From the NCBI RefSeq assembly GCF_965225875.1, contig NZ_CBDDBS010000003.1, positions 1,550,001 to 1,614,000 on the forward strand: a stretch of DNA of 64,000 nt, written 5' to 3'. Below the pieces are notes generated by a model that was given only the letters and a program-made list of their open reading frames with translations, made no database searches and had not been told where the DNA came from. This document shows positions 43,644-52,622 of this stretch, piece by piece (the stretch's first letter is position 1; every line of letters begins with the position of its first letter). The stretch is from Haliscomenobacter sp965225875 (lineage in GTDB: Bacteria > Bacteroidota > Bacteroidia > Chitinophagales > Saprospiraceae). The position numbers were made by a program, and so were the translations under genes.

Positions 43644-45133
43644 ACCCTAGCCGTTTTGACATCCGCCCAGTTCCAACCCCGCCAATCCAACTTGGCCTGC
43701 CGCTGTTCAAAACGTTTAATTTTCGCCTGTAATTTCCGGTCTACCAAACGAGGATCAAGGTCACTTCTCCGCTGCAACAAAACATGCTCATTCAACAACA
43801 AAGGCAAATTTTTATCCGAGACTTCCCGCAACAAAAACGAACAATCAATCGTGTCATGCCGCGCCTGGTGCAGGTTGTAGCGCGTGATGAGCACATCCCA
43901 ATTGACCATACTCGTCAGCAACAAACTGGCGTATAAAAACCAGGCGTTGACTACCCAAAGGTAATACAAGGAACGCCGTTCCTGAATCATCACATACAAG
44001 GAATACAGTCCTAAAATGACCAATACCAAAAACCACAAAACGCCCAAACGCTTGTAAGCCAGACCATATTCCGCAATGTAATGGTAATTGCGCCAGGCCA
44101 CCGACAAAGCCAAAATCGTATTTTGCACAATCCAGGTGTATGCCAGGGTTTTCAGGCTTTGGTTTTTTTGCAAAAAATGCAGATTGCCCCGAAAAAAAAA
44201 GGCGATTACCCCCATTGCCAAAGCCAGAGCAGCAATCAGCAAATAAGTACCTTGGTGCACAAACTCGCTCAATTCGGCTGCGCTGTGCTGGTATTGATTG
44301 AGCCAGACACCCTTGATGTCGGTGATGTTCACGACCAACAACAAGGCATTCAACAACCCAAAACTCAATACCCCTGAATAATAATGCCGCTTCAAAGCCA
44401 GGGTCGGAATGAATATTTTTAGGCCAGGCCTCTTGTGCACCTTTTGGAGAGAATATACTTGCTCTTGTTCGAGCATTTCCGGTGTCCACACCGAAGACCA
44501 GATCAAAACACTAATCAGCAACAAACCTTGTAAAAATAAAGCCAGGCTTTTCCAGGGACTGATTTTCGGTAGCCAACTCAACATCAAATCCACCAAGCCC
44601 GCAAACTCCGCGTTGGCAAAATAATAAATGGTAAAAAACAAGCCCAACAAACACAGCGGGAGGATGGCCAAATACGTCCAGGTGCTAAGGCTGCGAAAAG
44701 CAGCTTCGTATTGCCTTTCCCAACGTCGCCACCAGGTGAGCGGAATGGTCAACAAACTGCTGATGGCCAGCATCAAGGCAAAGCCCAAAAACCGCAACTC
44801 GCGTGCCTGAGCAAAACCCAATAGGAGGAAAATCGACACTACATGCGTCAACTGAGCCAAGAGCGAATGCTGCCAAACCACGGCGATGGCACTCAGCAAT
44901 ACCCCGGCCATGGCCAGCCAAATCCGGCGGGCCGACCGCATTTCCGGATACAACAACCACACCACCAGCAACAAAAAGCCGGAGAACAACAGGGCGTTAA
45001 GCCCCAACTGTGCCTTCCAAAACAACACAGTATACCAAGTGGCTCCACCGCCCAGCAGCAGGGTAATCCACAATTGGCCATTGAGGCTCCGTACTGGCCA
45101 GCTCAGGTTTTCATTGATCATTAGGTTCTTCAT
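43637..45133 (-). CDS. DUF4173-like polytopic membrane protein
   Basis: 498 residues with about a dozen hydrophobic helices, then a soluble tail of about 100 residues (NLHQARHDTIDCSFLLREVS, then LNEHVLLQRRSDLDPR). The segments SWPVRSLNGQLWITLLLGGG, FANAEFAGLVDLMLSWLPKI and VVNAWFLYASLLLTSMVNWD follow the DUF4173 pattern. Function is unknown. In Bacteroidota such genes are commonly paired with a small winged-helix regulator, as here (45191-45523). The final codons VL-stop are encoded in a palindrome arm, so the C-terminus may have been shaped by it. Confidence 0.75.
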   Translation of the reverse strand: MKNLMINENLSWPVRSLNGQLWITLLLGGGATWYTVLFWKAQLGLNALLFSGFLLLVVWLLYPEMRSARRIWLAMAGVLLSAIAVVWQHSLLAQLTHVVSIFLLLGFAQARELRFLGFALMLAISSLLTIPLTWWRRWERQYEAAFRSLSTWTYLAILPLCLLGLFFTIYYFANAEFAGLVDLMLSWLPKISPWKSLALFLQGLLLISVLIWSSVWTPEMLEQEQVYSLQKVHKRPGLKIFIPTLALKRHYYSGVLSFGLLNALLLVVNITDIKGVWLNQYQHSAAELSEFVHQGTYLLIAALALAMGVIAFFFRGNLHFLQKNQSLKTLAYTWIVQNTILALSVAWRNYHYIAEYGLAYKRLGVLWFLVLVILGLYSLYVMIQERRSLYYLWVVNAWFLYASLLLTSMVNWDVLITRYNLHQARHDTIDCSFLLREVSDKNLPLLLNEHVLLQRRSDLDPRLVDRKLQAKIKRFEQRQAKLDWRGWNWADVKTARVL

Positions 45134-45190
45134 ATTTATAAAGTACTTTGAATTTCAAAGTTTAGGTCAAAAAAAAAGTTGAAGCTCTTG

Positions 45191-45523
45191 CTATTCCTTT
45201 TTTTCGCCTGCGCTAGACCCATTGGGGTTGCGCAGATTGAGCAATTTTTCCAGCGCATCCAGATGGTCATTAAAAGCCTTGCGGCCCAGCGCCGTTGCCC
45301 GGTAAGAAGTATTGGGCTTGCGCCCGATGAATTGTTTTTGCACTTCAATATAAGCTTCCGCCTCCAACACTTTGAGGTGACTGGCCAAACGCCCATCGGT
45401 CAAATCCAGCATGGTTTTGAAGGTTGTAAACTCCACCCAATCGTTGACCATCAGCATGGACATAACCCCCAGCCGCACCCGATTGTCAAATGTATCGCTC
45501 AAACCTTCGATGAGTACTTTCAT
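45191..45523 (-). CDS. Winged-helix transcriptional regulator (MarR/ArsR-like)
   Basis: 110 residues, essentially one winged helix-turn-helix domain. NRVRLGVMSMLMVNDWVEFT and LLDLTDGRLASHLKVLEAE-type segments (here MLDLTDGRLASHLKVLEAEA) give the recognition helix, and RKPNTSYRATALGRKAFNDH the wing and linking helix. A Lys/Glu-rich tail follows. It lies between two membrane-protein genes on the same strand and is likely an autoregulated repressor of that cluster. No ligand-binding cysteines or metal site are visible. Confidence 0.85.
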   Translation of the reverse strand: MKVLIEGLSDTFDNRVRLGVMSMLMVNDWVEFTTFKTMLDLTDGRLASHLKVLEAEAYIEVQKQFIGRKPNTSYRATALGRKAFNDHLDALEKLLNLRNPNGSSAGEKKE

Positions 45524-45537
45524 GCTTTTGTTGTTAA

Positions 45538-45635
45538 GGGGCGATGAAAAAATAAGTGTTCATTTTGCCAAAGGATTAGCTAGGCGCTTAAAGTGAATCG
45601 TTTACTTGGCAAAATGAACACTTATTTTTTGCCCC
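45538..45635. repeat. GGGGCGAT/AATAAGTG palindromic element, copy 1
   Basis: Arms 45538-45571 and 45606-45635 pair over about 30 bases; the left arm has a four-base insertion (GATG) near its end. The core is AAAAAATAAGTGTTCATTTT. The element at 56860-56975 shares the arms, the outer GGGGC ends and the flanking CTACTAAGT. It lies just after the stop of the 45640-46284 gene, which overlaps the shared flank. Confidence 0.88.
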
Positions 45636-45639
45636 ACTA

Positions 45640-46284
45640 CTAAGTACGTTCGTATTTGTAGTACATAAATAGGCCATAGGCGATGTGCAAGCCCCCAAAT
45701 CCGAGGGCCCAGCTCTCCAACCCATAGCCTACGTTAAAACAAGTAATCAGTCCCAGGACGATTTCCGCATAACCCAGTTGCCGAACATCATCCAGGGTAT
45801 ATTTGCTGGCATTGATTAAGCCAAGGCCATAAAACACCAGGGTGCTAGGAGCCACCAAAGCCACGAAACCATGGTACAACAAGGCCAGGACAAATATTCC
45901 ACCTACCACCACCGGGACAGCCAAACTCAGGATCAAACGCCGGGTTAAGGAATCCCAGATTTTTTGGCCTTTTTTCTTGGCCTCACGGGTCGTGAAATAA
46001 ATGGCCGACAAAATAGCGAAAACCAAAACAAAAGCAGCATCCAATGCAAAAAACAGCCCCGCTTTGAGTCCCCAACGCTCCAGTTCGGCCAGGTGTTCAT
46101 AACTCAATTCATGACGGTCAAAACGCCCCAAATACATGGCTGCCAAAGCTGCACCGATCAGTGCACAAATCCCTGCGCTAACCCCGGACAACCCGCTAAG
46201 GGAAATAAATCGGGAAGAGCGCTCCATCAGGGAACGAATCTCTTTGAGGGTATCCAAAGATTGTTGGTGCTGCGGTTGGGTCAT
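45640..46284 (-). CDS. Hypothetical membrane protein
   Basis: 214 residues with about six hydrophobic helices (e.g. LSGVSAGICALIGAALAAMY; LFFALDAAFVLVFAILSAIY; LILSLAVPVVVGGIFVLALL). A cytoplasmic N-terminal segment, QQSLDTLKEIRSLMERSSRF, precedes the first helix; it is a common opening in Bacteroidota membrane proteins encoded just upstream of winged-helix regulators. Function is unknown. The gene, the regulator and the DUF4173 gene lie in this order on the minus strand and may be one regulated unit, now separated by a palindrome. Confidence 0.7.
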   Translation of the reverse strand: MTQPQHQQSLDTLKEIRSLMERSSRFISLSGLSGVSAGICALIGAALAAMYLGRFDRHELSYEHLAELERWGLKAGLFFALDAAFVLVFAILSAIYFTTREAKKKGQKIWDSLTRRLILSLAVPVVVGGIFVLALLYHGFVALVAPSTLVFYGLGLINASKYTLDDVRQLGYAEIVLGLITCFNVGYGLESWALGFGGLHIAYGLFMYYKYERT

Positions 46285-46339
46285 TTTGAAGTACTTTGAA
46301 ACACAAAGTTAGTTTATTTTTTGAAAGGATCAACCCTTT

Positions 46340-48007
46340 TTAGCTCAAGCCAGTAATTTTTCCATCCACAATATCAATGTGCAAAGCTTGAGGGTCCTTG
46401 GGTAACCCGGGCATTCGCATCATTTCCCCTGCCACAGCTACGATGAACCCCGCGCCGCGATTGATGATCAGGTTTTCAATGTGCAAGGTAAAATCGGTCG
46501 CCAGGCCAATTTGATTGGGATCATCGCTGAAGGAATATTGGGTTTTGGCGATGCAGACTGGCAAATGAGACAAGCCTAACGATTCAATTTTTTTCAAAGC
46601 CGTCTGGGCATTTTTTCCAAGCTCCACTCCCCTGCCCCGGTATATTTGGGTGACAATTTTATGCAGTTTTTCTGGGATTTTGTCCTCCAGTGCATAGGTA
46701 TGTTTCAAAGCTTGCGATGGTCGCTTTTCCACTACCTCAATCAGTTTTTGAGCCAATGGTTTGGCCCCTTCCCCACCCTCGGCAAAACCATTATTCGGTG
46801 CAAAATCAGCCCCGCGCGCCCGGCACCACTCGGCCGTAAAATCCATTTCTTCATTTGTGTCAAAATGGTATTGGTTAAAAGTGACCACCACACTTTGCCC
46901 AAAGCTTTGCAAGTTTTCCAGGTGCCGCTCCAGGTTTTTTAATCCTTCCTGTAAGCCTTTTAAATTGGGTGCTTTGATGGCCTCTAATGGGACACCGCCA
47001 TGCAATTTGAGCGCTTGGGAAGTGGCAATCAAGACCGTAGCACTGGGTTGTAATCCCGCCTTGCGGCACTTGATGTTCAAAAATTTCTCAGCACCAAGAT
47101 CAGCCCCAAAACCAGCTTCGGTGATCACATACTCGCCGTAAGTCATGGCCATTTTGGTGGCCAAAACCGAGTTGCAACCATGAGCAATGTTGGCAAAGGG
47201 GCCACCGTGGATAAAAGCGGCGCCGCCTTCAAGGGTTTGTACCAAATTTGGATCCAGAGCATCTTTCAACAATACGGTAATGGCTCCTCCCACCCCCAAA
47301 TCAGCAACTGTAAAGGGTTTGTTTTGAAAGGTATAACCCAAAATAATCTGATCGATGCGCTGGCGCAAATCTTCCAAACTGGTCGCCAAACAAAACACAG
47401 CCATGATCTCTGAAGCGGCGGTAATGTCAAAACCAGCCTCCTGTGGAATGCCATTGTTCGTACCATTCAAGCCCGTAACAATGTAGCGCAAGGAACGGTC
47501 ATTGACATCCAATACCCGTCGCCAGGTGATTTGTTTCAGGGCTTTATCGGTTCCCCGGTTTTGGTACTGATAATTGTCCAACAAAGCCGCAATCATGTTA
47601 TTCGCGCTGGTGATGGCGTGAAAATCGCCGGTAAAGTGCAGGTTGATGTCTTCCATCGGCAATACCTGGGCGTAACCGCCGCCGCAAGCGCCCCCTTTCA
47701 TGCCAAAGCAAGGACCAAGGGAGGGTTCGCGTAGGGCCAGAATGGCGTTTTTGCCCAGTTTGTGCAAGCCCTGGGCGAGAGCAATGCCGACTGTGGTTTT
47801 GCCAATTCCCGCTTTGGTGGGTGTGATCGCAGTGACCAGAATAAGTTTGCTTTGGGCTACTTTGGCCTCGTCAATATTTTCATAGGGTATTTTGGCTTTA
47901 AAGCGGCCATAAGGAATGACTTGTTCTTCATTGATGCCTAGTTCAGTGGCCAATTGGGCAATCGGGCGCAGGGTGGCGGATTGGGCGATCTCGATGTCGG
48001 TTTTCAT
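46340..48007 (-). CDS. fhs: Formate--tetrahydrofolate ligase
   Basis: 555 residues from ATG 48007 (MKTDIEIAQSATLRPIAQLA), the family length; the longer frame from 48121 adds 38 non-conserved residues. The P-loop TPTKAGIGKTT is at 62-72. EPSLGPCFGMKGGACGGGYA, HFTGDFHAITSANNMIAALL and the QVKTIQ-region equivalents follow. The enzyme makes 10-formyl-THF from formate, ATP and THF for one-carbon metabolism. The usual TPTPAGEGKTT reads TPTKAGIGKTT here, a moderate change at the nucleotide loop. Confidence 0.93.
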   Translation of the reverse strand: MKTDIEIAQSATLRPIAQLATELGINEEQVIPYGRFKAKIPYENIDEAKVAQSKLILVTAITPTKAGIGKTTVGIALAQGLHKLGKNAILALREPSLGPCFGMKGGACGGGYAQVLPMEDINLHFTGDFHAITSANNMIAALLDNYQYQNRGTDKALKQITWRRVLDVNDRSLRYIVTGLNGTNNGIPQEAGFDITAASEIMAVFCLATSLEDLRQRIDQIILGYTFQNKPFTVADLGVGGAITVLLKDALDPNLVQTLEGGAAFIHGGPFANIAHGCNSVLATKMAMTYGEYVITEAGFGADLGAEKFLNIKCRKAGLQPSATVLIATSQALKLHGGVPLEAIKAPNLKGLQEGLKNLERHLENLQSFGQSVVVTFNQYHFDTNEEMDFTAEWCRARGADFAPNNGFAEGGEGAKPLAQKLIEVVEKRPSQALKHTYALEDKIPEKLHKIVTQIYRGRGVELGKNAQTALKKIESLGLSHLPVCIAKTQYSFSDDPNQIGLATDFTLHIENLIINRGAGFIVAVAGEMMRMPGLPKDPQALHIDIVDGKITGLS

Positions 48008-48154
48008 ATATGAGTAGGGCTTGCAATTTGGTTTGTTTGCAAGGTTAAAAAAAAGGCCGGAATTTGAGATAGGAAAAGAGGTATTACAGGCAAGGGGATG
48101 ATTTTGGTCAACAAAAACCAAGGATAAAATTTTACAACTTTTGGTTAAAGTAGC

Positions 48155-48266
48155 TTAAGTGCCCCTTTGGTACCTCAGGATTCTTAGATGGTGAAAAAAT
48201 AAACACCTGCGAAGCAGGTAAATAATTCACCACCTAAGAATCCTGAGGTACCAAAGGGGCACCTAA
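48155..48266. repeat. Long intergenic palindrome, CCACCTAAG family, copy 6
   Basis: Arms 48155-48195 and 48226-48266 pair over 41 bases with two mismatches (GCCCCTTTGGTACCTCAGGA). The loop has ACCTGC-GAA-GCAGGT (48205-48219). A base change relative to copy 2 (TACCTCAGGATTC against TGCCTTAGGTTTC) is mirrored in the other arm. It lies downstream of the ferredoxin gene. Confidence 0.9.
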
Positions 48267-48286
48267 GTAGCTTCGGGTCAACCAGA

Positions 48287-48517
48287 TCATTCCACCTTTT
48301 CCACCCGGATGATTCGCGCCGGACAATGTTTTGCCGCCAGCACATTCTCCGCCCACTCCTCTTCATCCACCAGCACCAGGTACATGCCCTTTTTTTCTTT
48401 TGCCCCAATCAAAGTGCATTTGCCATCCTTGCGTGAAATGCGCCAGCGTTGGGGGGCCGCTTCCACACAAGCGTTGCAGCCAATACACTTGGCCCTTTGT
48501 TGAAAAATGCGGATCAT
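48287..48517 (-). CDS. Small single-cluster ferredoxin
   Basis: 76 residues. Cys11, Cys14 and Cys17 (CIGCNACVEAAP) and Cys65 in HCPARII make the C-x2-C-x2-C...CP pattern of a monocluster ferredoxin, normally 4Fe-4S. A further Cys34 (GKCTLIG) is present. Its start overlaps the U32 gene by four bases (ATGA), so translation is coupled. The overlap suggests that it donates electrons to, or matures, the U32-family enzyme. It is the last gene of this minus-strand pair. Confidence 0.85.
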   Translation of the reverse strand: MIRIFQQRAKCIGCNACVEAAPQRWRISRKDGKCTLIGAKEKKGMYLVLVDEEEWAENVLAAKHCPARIIRVEKVE

Positions 48518-49740
48518 TCTGAGTCAACAATTTTATACAACTTATCCGAAGGACGGATTTTTTCAGGTAGAATGAATGTACAGTTCTCTCCACGTTTGAC
48601 CTGTTCTGCTTTCAATCCATTGACTCTAAGTTCCTGAATTTTTTGTTGAATCACTCCTGTAGTTGGTCCAGTGACGAGGATTTCGTCGCCCACTTTCAGA
48701 GTTTGTGCTTCCAGGTTGAACTCCGCCACTTTGGCTTCTTCAAAGTACTTCACCCCTTTGCCGAGGTAAATTTTACGTTTGCTGGATTTGGAGCCATATT
48801 CATTGTTCCATTCCCCCATGGTACGCCCCAGGTAGTAACCTTCCCAAAACCCACGATTGTACACCGTCGCCAGTCGGGTTTTCCATTCCTCAAAGCGGTC
48901 TGGCGAGTAAGTGCCTGCCTCCAGCGCATCCAAAGCCTCCCGGTAACATTTGGTGGTGGTGTATACATAATCCGCACTGCGCCCACGGCCTTCAATTTTG
49001 AGCACTGCTACTCCAGCTTCGGCGACTTTGTCCAAAAAATCAATGGTGCACAAGTCTTTGGCCGACATGATGTATTCATTGTCCACCTCAAATTCTGTCC
49101 CACTTTCTTTGTCGGTCACAATGTAAGATCGGCGGCAATTCTGGATACAAGCCCCGCGGTTAGCGGATGAAAAATTGCTGTGCAAACTCAGGTAACACTT
49201 GCCGGATACCGCCATACACAAGGCCCCGTGCCCAAACACTTCAATCCGCACCAGTTTGCCCGAAGGGCCGGTGATGTTTTGACGGACAATCTCCCGCGTG
49301 AGCGCGGCAACCTGCATCAAGGTCAATTCACGCGAAAGCACCATCACATCGGCATAGGCGGCATAAAACTCGATTGTGTCGATGTTGGTGATGTTGGATT
49401 GGGTAGAAATGTGGATCGGCATGCCCGTTTTACGCGCATAGTTCATCACCGCGATGTCTGAAGCGATTAGGGCAGTAATGCCATTTTCGCGGGCGGCGTC
49501 CACAATTTTTTTCATCAAAGCCAGGTCGTGATCGTAAATGATCGTATTCAGGGTAAGGTAAGTTTTTACCTCTTGGGCCTCACAACGTTGGGCAATCTCT
49601 GGGAGGTCTTCCACCAAAAAATTGTTCGAGGAGCGCGTCCGCATGTTGAGTTGTTCCACCCCAAAATACACCGAGTTCGCCCCGGCCTGCATCGCAGCCA
49701 TGAGCGCTTCAAAAGAACCGGCGGGTGCCAGTAATTCCAT
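48514..49740 (-). CDS. U32 family protein, TrhP/RlhA-like RNA hydroxylation enzyme
   Basis: 408 residues. MELLAPAGSFEALMAAMQAG and ANSVYFGVEQLNMR open the protein as in YegQ/TrhP and RlhA. The cysteine-bearing VFGHGALCMAVSGKCYLSLH, then SSANRGACIQNCRRSY, is the conserved Fe-S-type cluster region. Despite the peptidase U32 name, characterised bacterial relatives hydroxylate RNA (tRNA U34 or 23S C2501) and need iron-sulfur proteins. Whether this one is tRNA- or rRNA-directed cannot be settled here. It overlaps the ferredoxin gene by four bases. Confidence 0.85.
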   Translation of the reverse strand: MELLAPAGSFEALMAAMQAGANSVYFGVEQLNMRTRSSNNFLVEDLPEIAQRCEAQEVKTYLTLNTIIYDHDLALMKKIVDAARENGITALIASDIAVMNYARKTGMPIHISTQSNITNIDTIEFYAAYADVMVLSRELTLMQVAALTREIVRQNITGPSGKLVRIEVFGHGALCMAVSGKCYLSLHSNFSSANRGACIQNCRRSYIVTDKESGTEFEVDNEYIMSAKDLCTIDFLDKVAEAGVAVLKIEGRGRSADYVYTTTKCYREALDALEAGTYSPDRFEEWKTRLATVYNRGFWEGYYLGRTMGEWNNEYGSKSSKRKIYLGKGVKYFEEAKVAEFNLEAQTLKVGDEILVTGPTTGVIQQKIQELRVNGLKAEQVKRGENCTFILPEKIRPSDKLYKIVDSE

Positions 49741-49839
49741 CTTTTTTTGTTTTAGCCTTCGGGTGGCTAAGGGAAATGTGCGGCAAAGTTAAGGAAAAGC
49801 CGAGGATTTAGTAATGGTTAAATAATAAGTTCATCTTTT

Positions 49840-49862
49840 ATAATTGTCGCTTTTACAATTAT
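49840..49862. promoter_or_regulatory. Short inverted repeat upstream of the GH127 gene
   Basis: ATAATTGT (49840-49847) and ACAATTAT (49855-49862) are perfect reverse complements separated by seven bases. It lies 54 bases upstream of the GH127 start in an AT-rich promoter region. It could be a regulator-binding site; no matching site is seen elsewhere in the window. Confidence 0.35.
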
Positions 49863-49916
49863 CAAAGTTTTCTAACTTAGCCCCATCGATATCCATAAAC
49901 CGTATCGCTGCTAACC

Positions 49917-52370
49917 ATGAAAACCTTATACACCCTCCTATTCAGCATTGTTGCAAGTGCTCTGATCGCCCAACAGCAACACGACCATGCCCACCACTAC
50001 CCCATTCAAGCCATTCCATTCCAGCAGGTAAAACTTCAGGACAAACTTTGGGCGCCTCGCATCGAAGTGGTTCGCAACTCGACAATTCCCCACGTTTTCC
50101 GCAAAAATCAGGAGACGGGACGGGTGAAAAATTTCGAAATGGCTGCCTCTACCAATCCCGATCGGGTTTGCTCGGTGTTCCCATTTGACGATACGGATTT
50201 GTACAAATTGATCGAGGGAGTTGCTTATGCCCTAAGAACCAAGGCGGATCCCAAGCTACAAGCCAAGGTAGACAGCCTCATAACGATCATTGGAGCAGCC
50301 CAGGAGCCCGATGGCTACCTCTACACCTTCCGCACCATCGTGGAACGCCGCAACAACCCCAACCTGGTTGCCAATGTAGATGCGCGTGGAGCCAACCTGA
50401 GCTGGCTGACTGGTCCCCGCTGGGCCAAGGAAGACGATCTCAGCCACGAGTTGTACAACGCAGGTCACTTGTATGAAGCTGCTGTTGCCTGGTACGAGGC
50501 CACTGGAAAACGGAACCTGTTGGACATTGCGCTCAAAAATGCGAATCTGGTTGACCAGTCTTTCGGTCCCGGCAAATTACAAAAAGCTCCAGGGCATCAG
50601 GAAATTGAATTGGGTTTGGTCAAATTGTACCAAACTACTGGCGAAAAACGCTGGCTGGATTTAGCCAAGTTTTTCATCGATGTACGCGGATATGGCGAGC
50701 CATACAGTCAAAACCACCTCAAAGTCAAGGACCAACGCGACGCTCAGGGGCACGCCGTACGCCTGGCTTATATGTATGCCGCTGTAACGGATATCAGCGC
50801 CCTGACAGGTACGGACGAATACAGTACCGCCCTAAAAGCGGTATGGGAAGACATCGTAAACAAACAAATCTACATCACGGGCGGTGTAGGTGCTACGGGG
50901 AGCAACGAAGGTTTTGGGGGAGCATACGACTTGCCCAATTACAGTGCCTATTGTGAAACTTGTTCCTCAATCGCTTTTGTCAACTGGAGCCATAAACTCT
51001 TTCAGCTTACTGGCGACGCTCGCTATTTGGACGTAGTCGAATTGACGCTATACAATGCCCTGAATGCGGGCATGTCCTTGTCAGGCGACCATTTCTTTTA
51101 CCCCAATCCGCTGGAAAGCCGCAAAAATGTGGCGCGTACCGAATGGTTCAGCTGTGCCTGCTGCCCACCCAACCTGGTGCGTTTTTACAGCTCGCTTGCT
51201 GGTTTGTTTTACGCTCAAAAAGAGAATGAGTTGTACCTAAATCTATTTGCTGCCAGTCAAACCAGCTTTGAAACCAACAAAGGCAAGAAAAAAATCAAGG
51301 TAGACATTCAACTAGAAAGTGAATACCCCAGCAATGGCCTGATCAAAGTGCGGGTCAATCCGGCCCAGCCGAATGCTTTCACACTCAAAGTTCGTATTCC
51401 TGGTTGGGCGCGTGGCGAGGCCATTCCACTGGGCTTGTACAATTTTGTGGATGCAAAAACTCAAAACATAGTCTTCAAGGTGAATGGTGTGGTTTTCCCA
51501 GTCAGTGTAAGTGGGGGTTATGCCACAATCAAGCGCAACTGGAAAAAAGGCGACGTGTTGGAATTTGAACTACCCATGGATGTGCAGCGGGTAGCCGCCC
51601 ACCCGCTGGTAAAAGCGGACGAAAAACGTTACGCCTTAAAAAGTGGCCCTTTTGTGTATTGCATCGAAGGACGTGATCAGGCTGATGATCGGGTTTTGAA
51701 TATGCTGGTGAGCAAAGATGCCAAAATCAGCCGCCAGTTTGAGCCCAACCTCTTGGGTGGCCAGGCTACTTTACAATTTGAAGGCCAACTGGTGACCAAA
51801 AAGCTCAGCGAAACCAGCGCCGAACTAAAACCTATGTCACTCAAGGCCATTCCCTACTATGCCTGGGCCAATCGCGGTCGTGACAACATGCTGGTTTGGT
51901 TGCCTTACGATGTCAGCGTGGCTAAAGCCATCGCGCAACCAACCTTGGCGACCAAGAGCAAATTGACTGCGTCTCCTGAGCTGAAAGGTGCATTGACCGC
52001 CGCGAGCGACCAATCTGCCCCAAAATCTTCGGGGGATGGAGAAAGTACCTTTGTGCATTGGTGGCCGCATTTTGGCACCCAGGAGTGGTTGCAATACACC
52101 TTCCCGGATGCCCAACAAGTCAGTAAAGTAAGGGTCTATTGGTTCGACGATGGTGCTACGGGCGGTGGTTGCCGGGTGCCCCAATCCTGGCGAGTACTGT
52201 ACCTCGACAACGGGGAATGGAAACCCGTTACAACGAGTCAAGCTTATACCACCAACAAAGACGCCTGGAACGAGGTGAAATTTGATGCGGTAAAAACGAC
52301 GGCCTTGAAAATCGAGTTGCAGTTGAAGGAAAAGGTTTCAGCTGGGGTGCATGAATGGGAGGTGGAATAA
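49917..52370 (+). CDS. Glycoside hydrolase family 127 (beta-L-arabinofuranosidase-type)
   Basis: 817 residues with a signal peptide (about 1-18, MKTLYTLLFSIVASALIA). The catalytic part matches GH127: Glu331 (SNEGFGGAYDLPN), Glu347 and Cys349 (YCETCSS), and Cys415-Cys416 (CACCPPN). These correspond to the acid/base, zinc ligands and Cys nucleophile of Bifidobacterium HypBA1, with the same Glu-to-Glu spacing of 16. A C-terminal F5/8-type domain (about 700-817, TQEWLQYTFPDAQQVSKVRV) probably binds sugar. It would release beta-L-arabinofuranose from plant glycans. It is convergent with oxyR, separated by a 163-bp palindrome. Confidence 0.9.
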   Translation: MKTLYTLLFSIVASALIAQQQHDHAHHYPIQAIPFQQVKLQDKLWAPRIEVVRNSTIPHVFRKNQETGRVKNFEMAASTNPDRVCSVFPFDDTDLYKLIEGVAYALRTKADPKLQAKVDSLITIIGAAQEPDGYLYTFRTIVERRNNPNLVANVDARGANLSWLTGPRWAKEDDLSHELYNAGHLYEAAVAWYEATGKRNLLDIALKNANLVDQSFGPGKLQKAPGHQEIELGLVKLYQTTGEKRWLDLAKFFIDVRGYGEPYSQNHLKVKDQRDAQGHAVRLAYMYAAVTDISALTGTDEYSTALKAVWEDIVNKQIYITGGVGATGSNEGFGGAYDLPNYSAYCETCSSIAFVNWSHKLFQLTGDARYLDVVELTLYNALNAGMSLSGDHFFYPNPLESRKNVARTEWFSCACCPPNLVRFYSSLAGLFYAQKENELYLNLFAASQTSFETNKGKKKIKVDIQLESEYPSNGLIKVRVNPAQPNAFTLKVRIPGWARGEAIPLGLYNFVDAKTQNIVFKVNGVVFPVSVSGGYATIKRNWKKGDVLEFELPMDVQRVAAHPLVKADEKRYALKSGPFVYCIEGRDQADDRVLNMLVSKDAKISRQFEPNLLGGQATLQFEGQLVTKKLSETSAELKPMSLKAIPYYAWANRGRDNMLVWLPYDVSVAKAIAQPTLATKSKLTASPELKGALTAASDQSAPKSSGDGESTFVHWWPHFGTQEWLQYTFPDAQQVSKVRVYWFDDGATGGGCRVPQSWRVLYLDNGEWKPVTTSQAYTTNKDAWNEVKFDAVKTTALKIELQLKEKVSAGVHEWEVE

Positions 52371-52415
52371 AAGAATCATTCCTAATTTTCAAACCAGCAT
52401 CACAAACAAAAAAAT

Positions 52416-52578
52416 TAGCACAAAGGACACCAAGGAAAGCACAAAGGACCCAAAGACGAGACTTTGACGAGGTTTTCTGCCCAAAATGAGGGACTATAGC
52501 AATAAAAACTCGAGCATATCGCTTTGTCAAAGTCTCGTCTTTGTGTCCTTTGTGCTTTCCTTGGTGTCCTTTGTGCTA
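52416..52578. repeat. ACAAAGGACAC palindromic element with conserved loop, copy 2
   Basis: Arms 52416-52468 and 52526-52578 are 53 bases long and pair with one mismatch, one of the longest stems in the window. The 57-base loop aligns over most of its length with that of the element at 28106-28260 (shared CTGCCCAAAA and GAGG). Stem differences between the copies are mirrored in both arms. It lies between the convergent GH127 and oxyR genes. Confidence 0.9.
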
Positions 52579-52622
52579 AAAAATTGTGTAGTTCCTTGCT
52601 TCGGTATGTTTCAATCCCCAAA

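Noticed and set aside
48008..48121. Longer N-terminus for formate--THF ligase
   Set aside because: MKTDIEIAQS matches the conserved start; the 38 upstream residues are not conserved and run through the likely promoter.
48514..49740. Collagenase-like protease function for the U32 gene
   Set aside because: The family name suggests a peptidase, but the sequence matches the YegQ/RlhA group, whose studied members hydroxylate RNA, and a ferredoxin gene is coupled to it.
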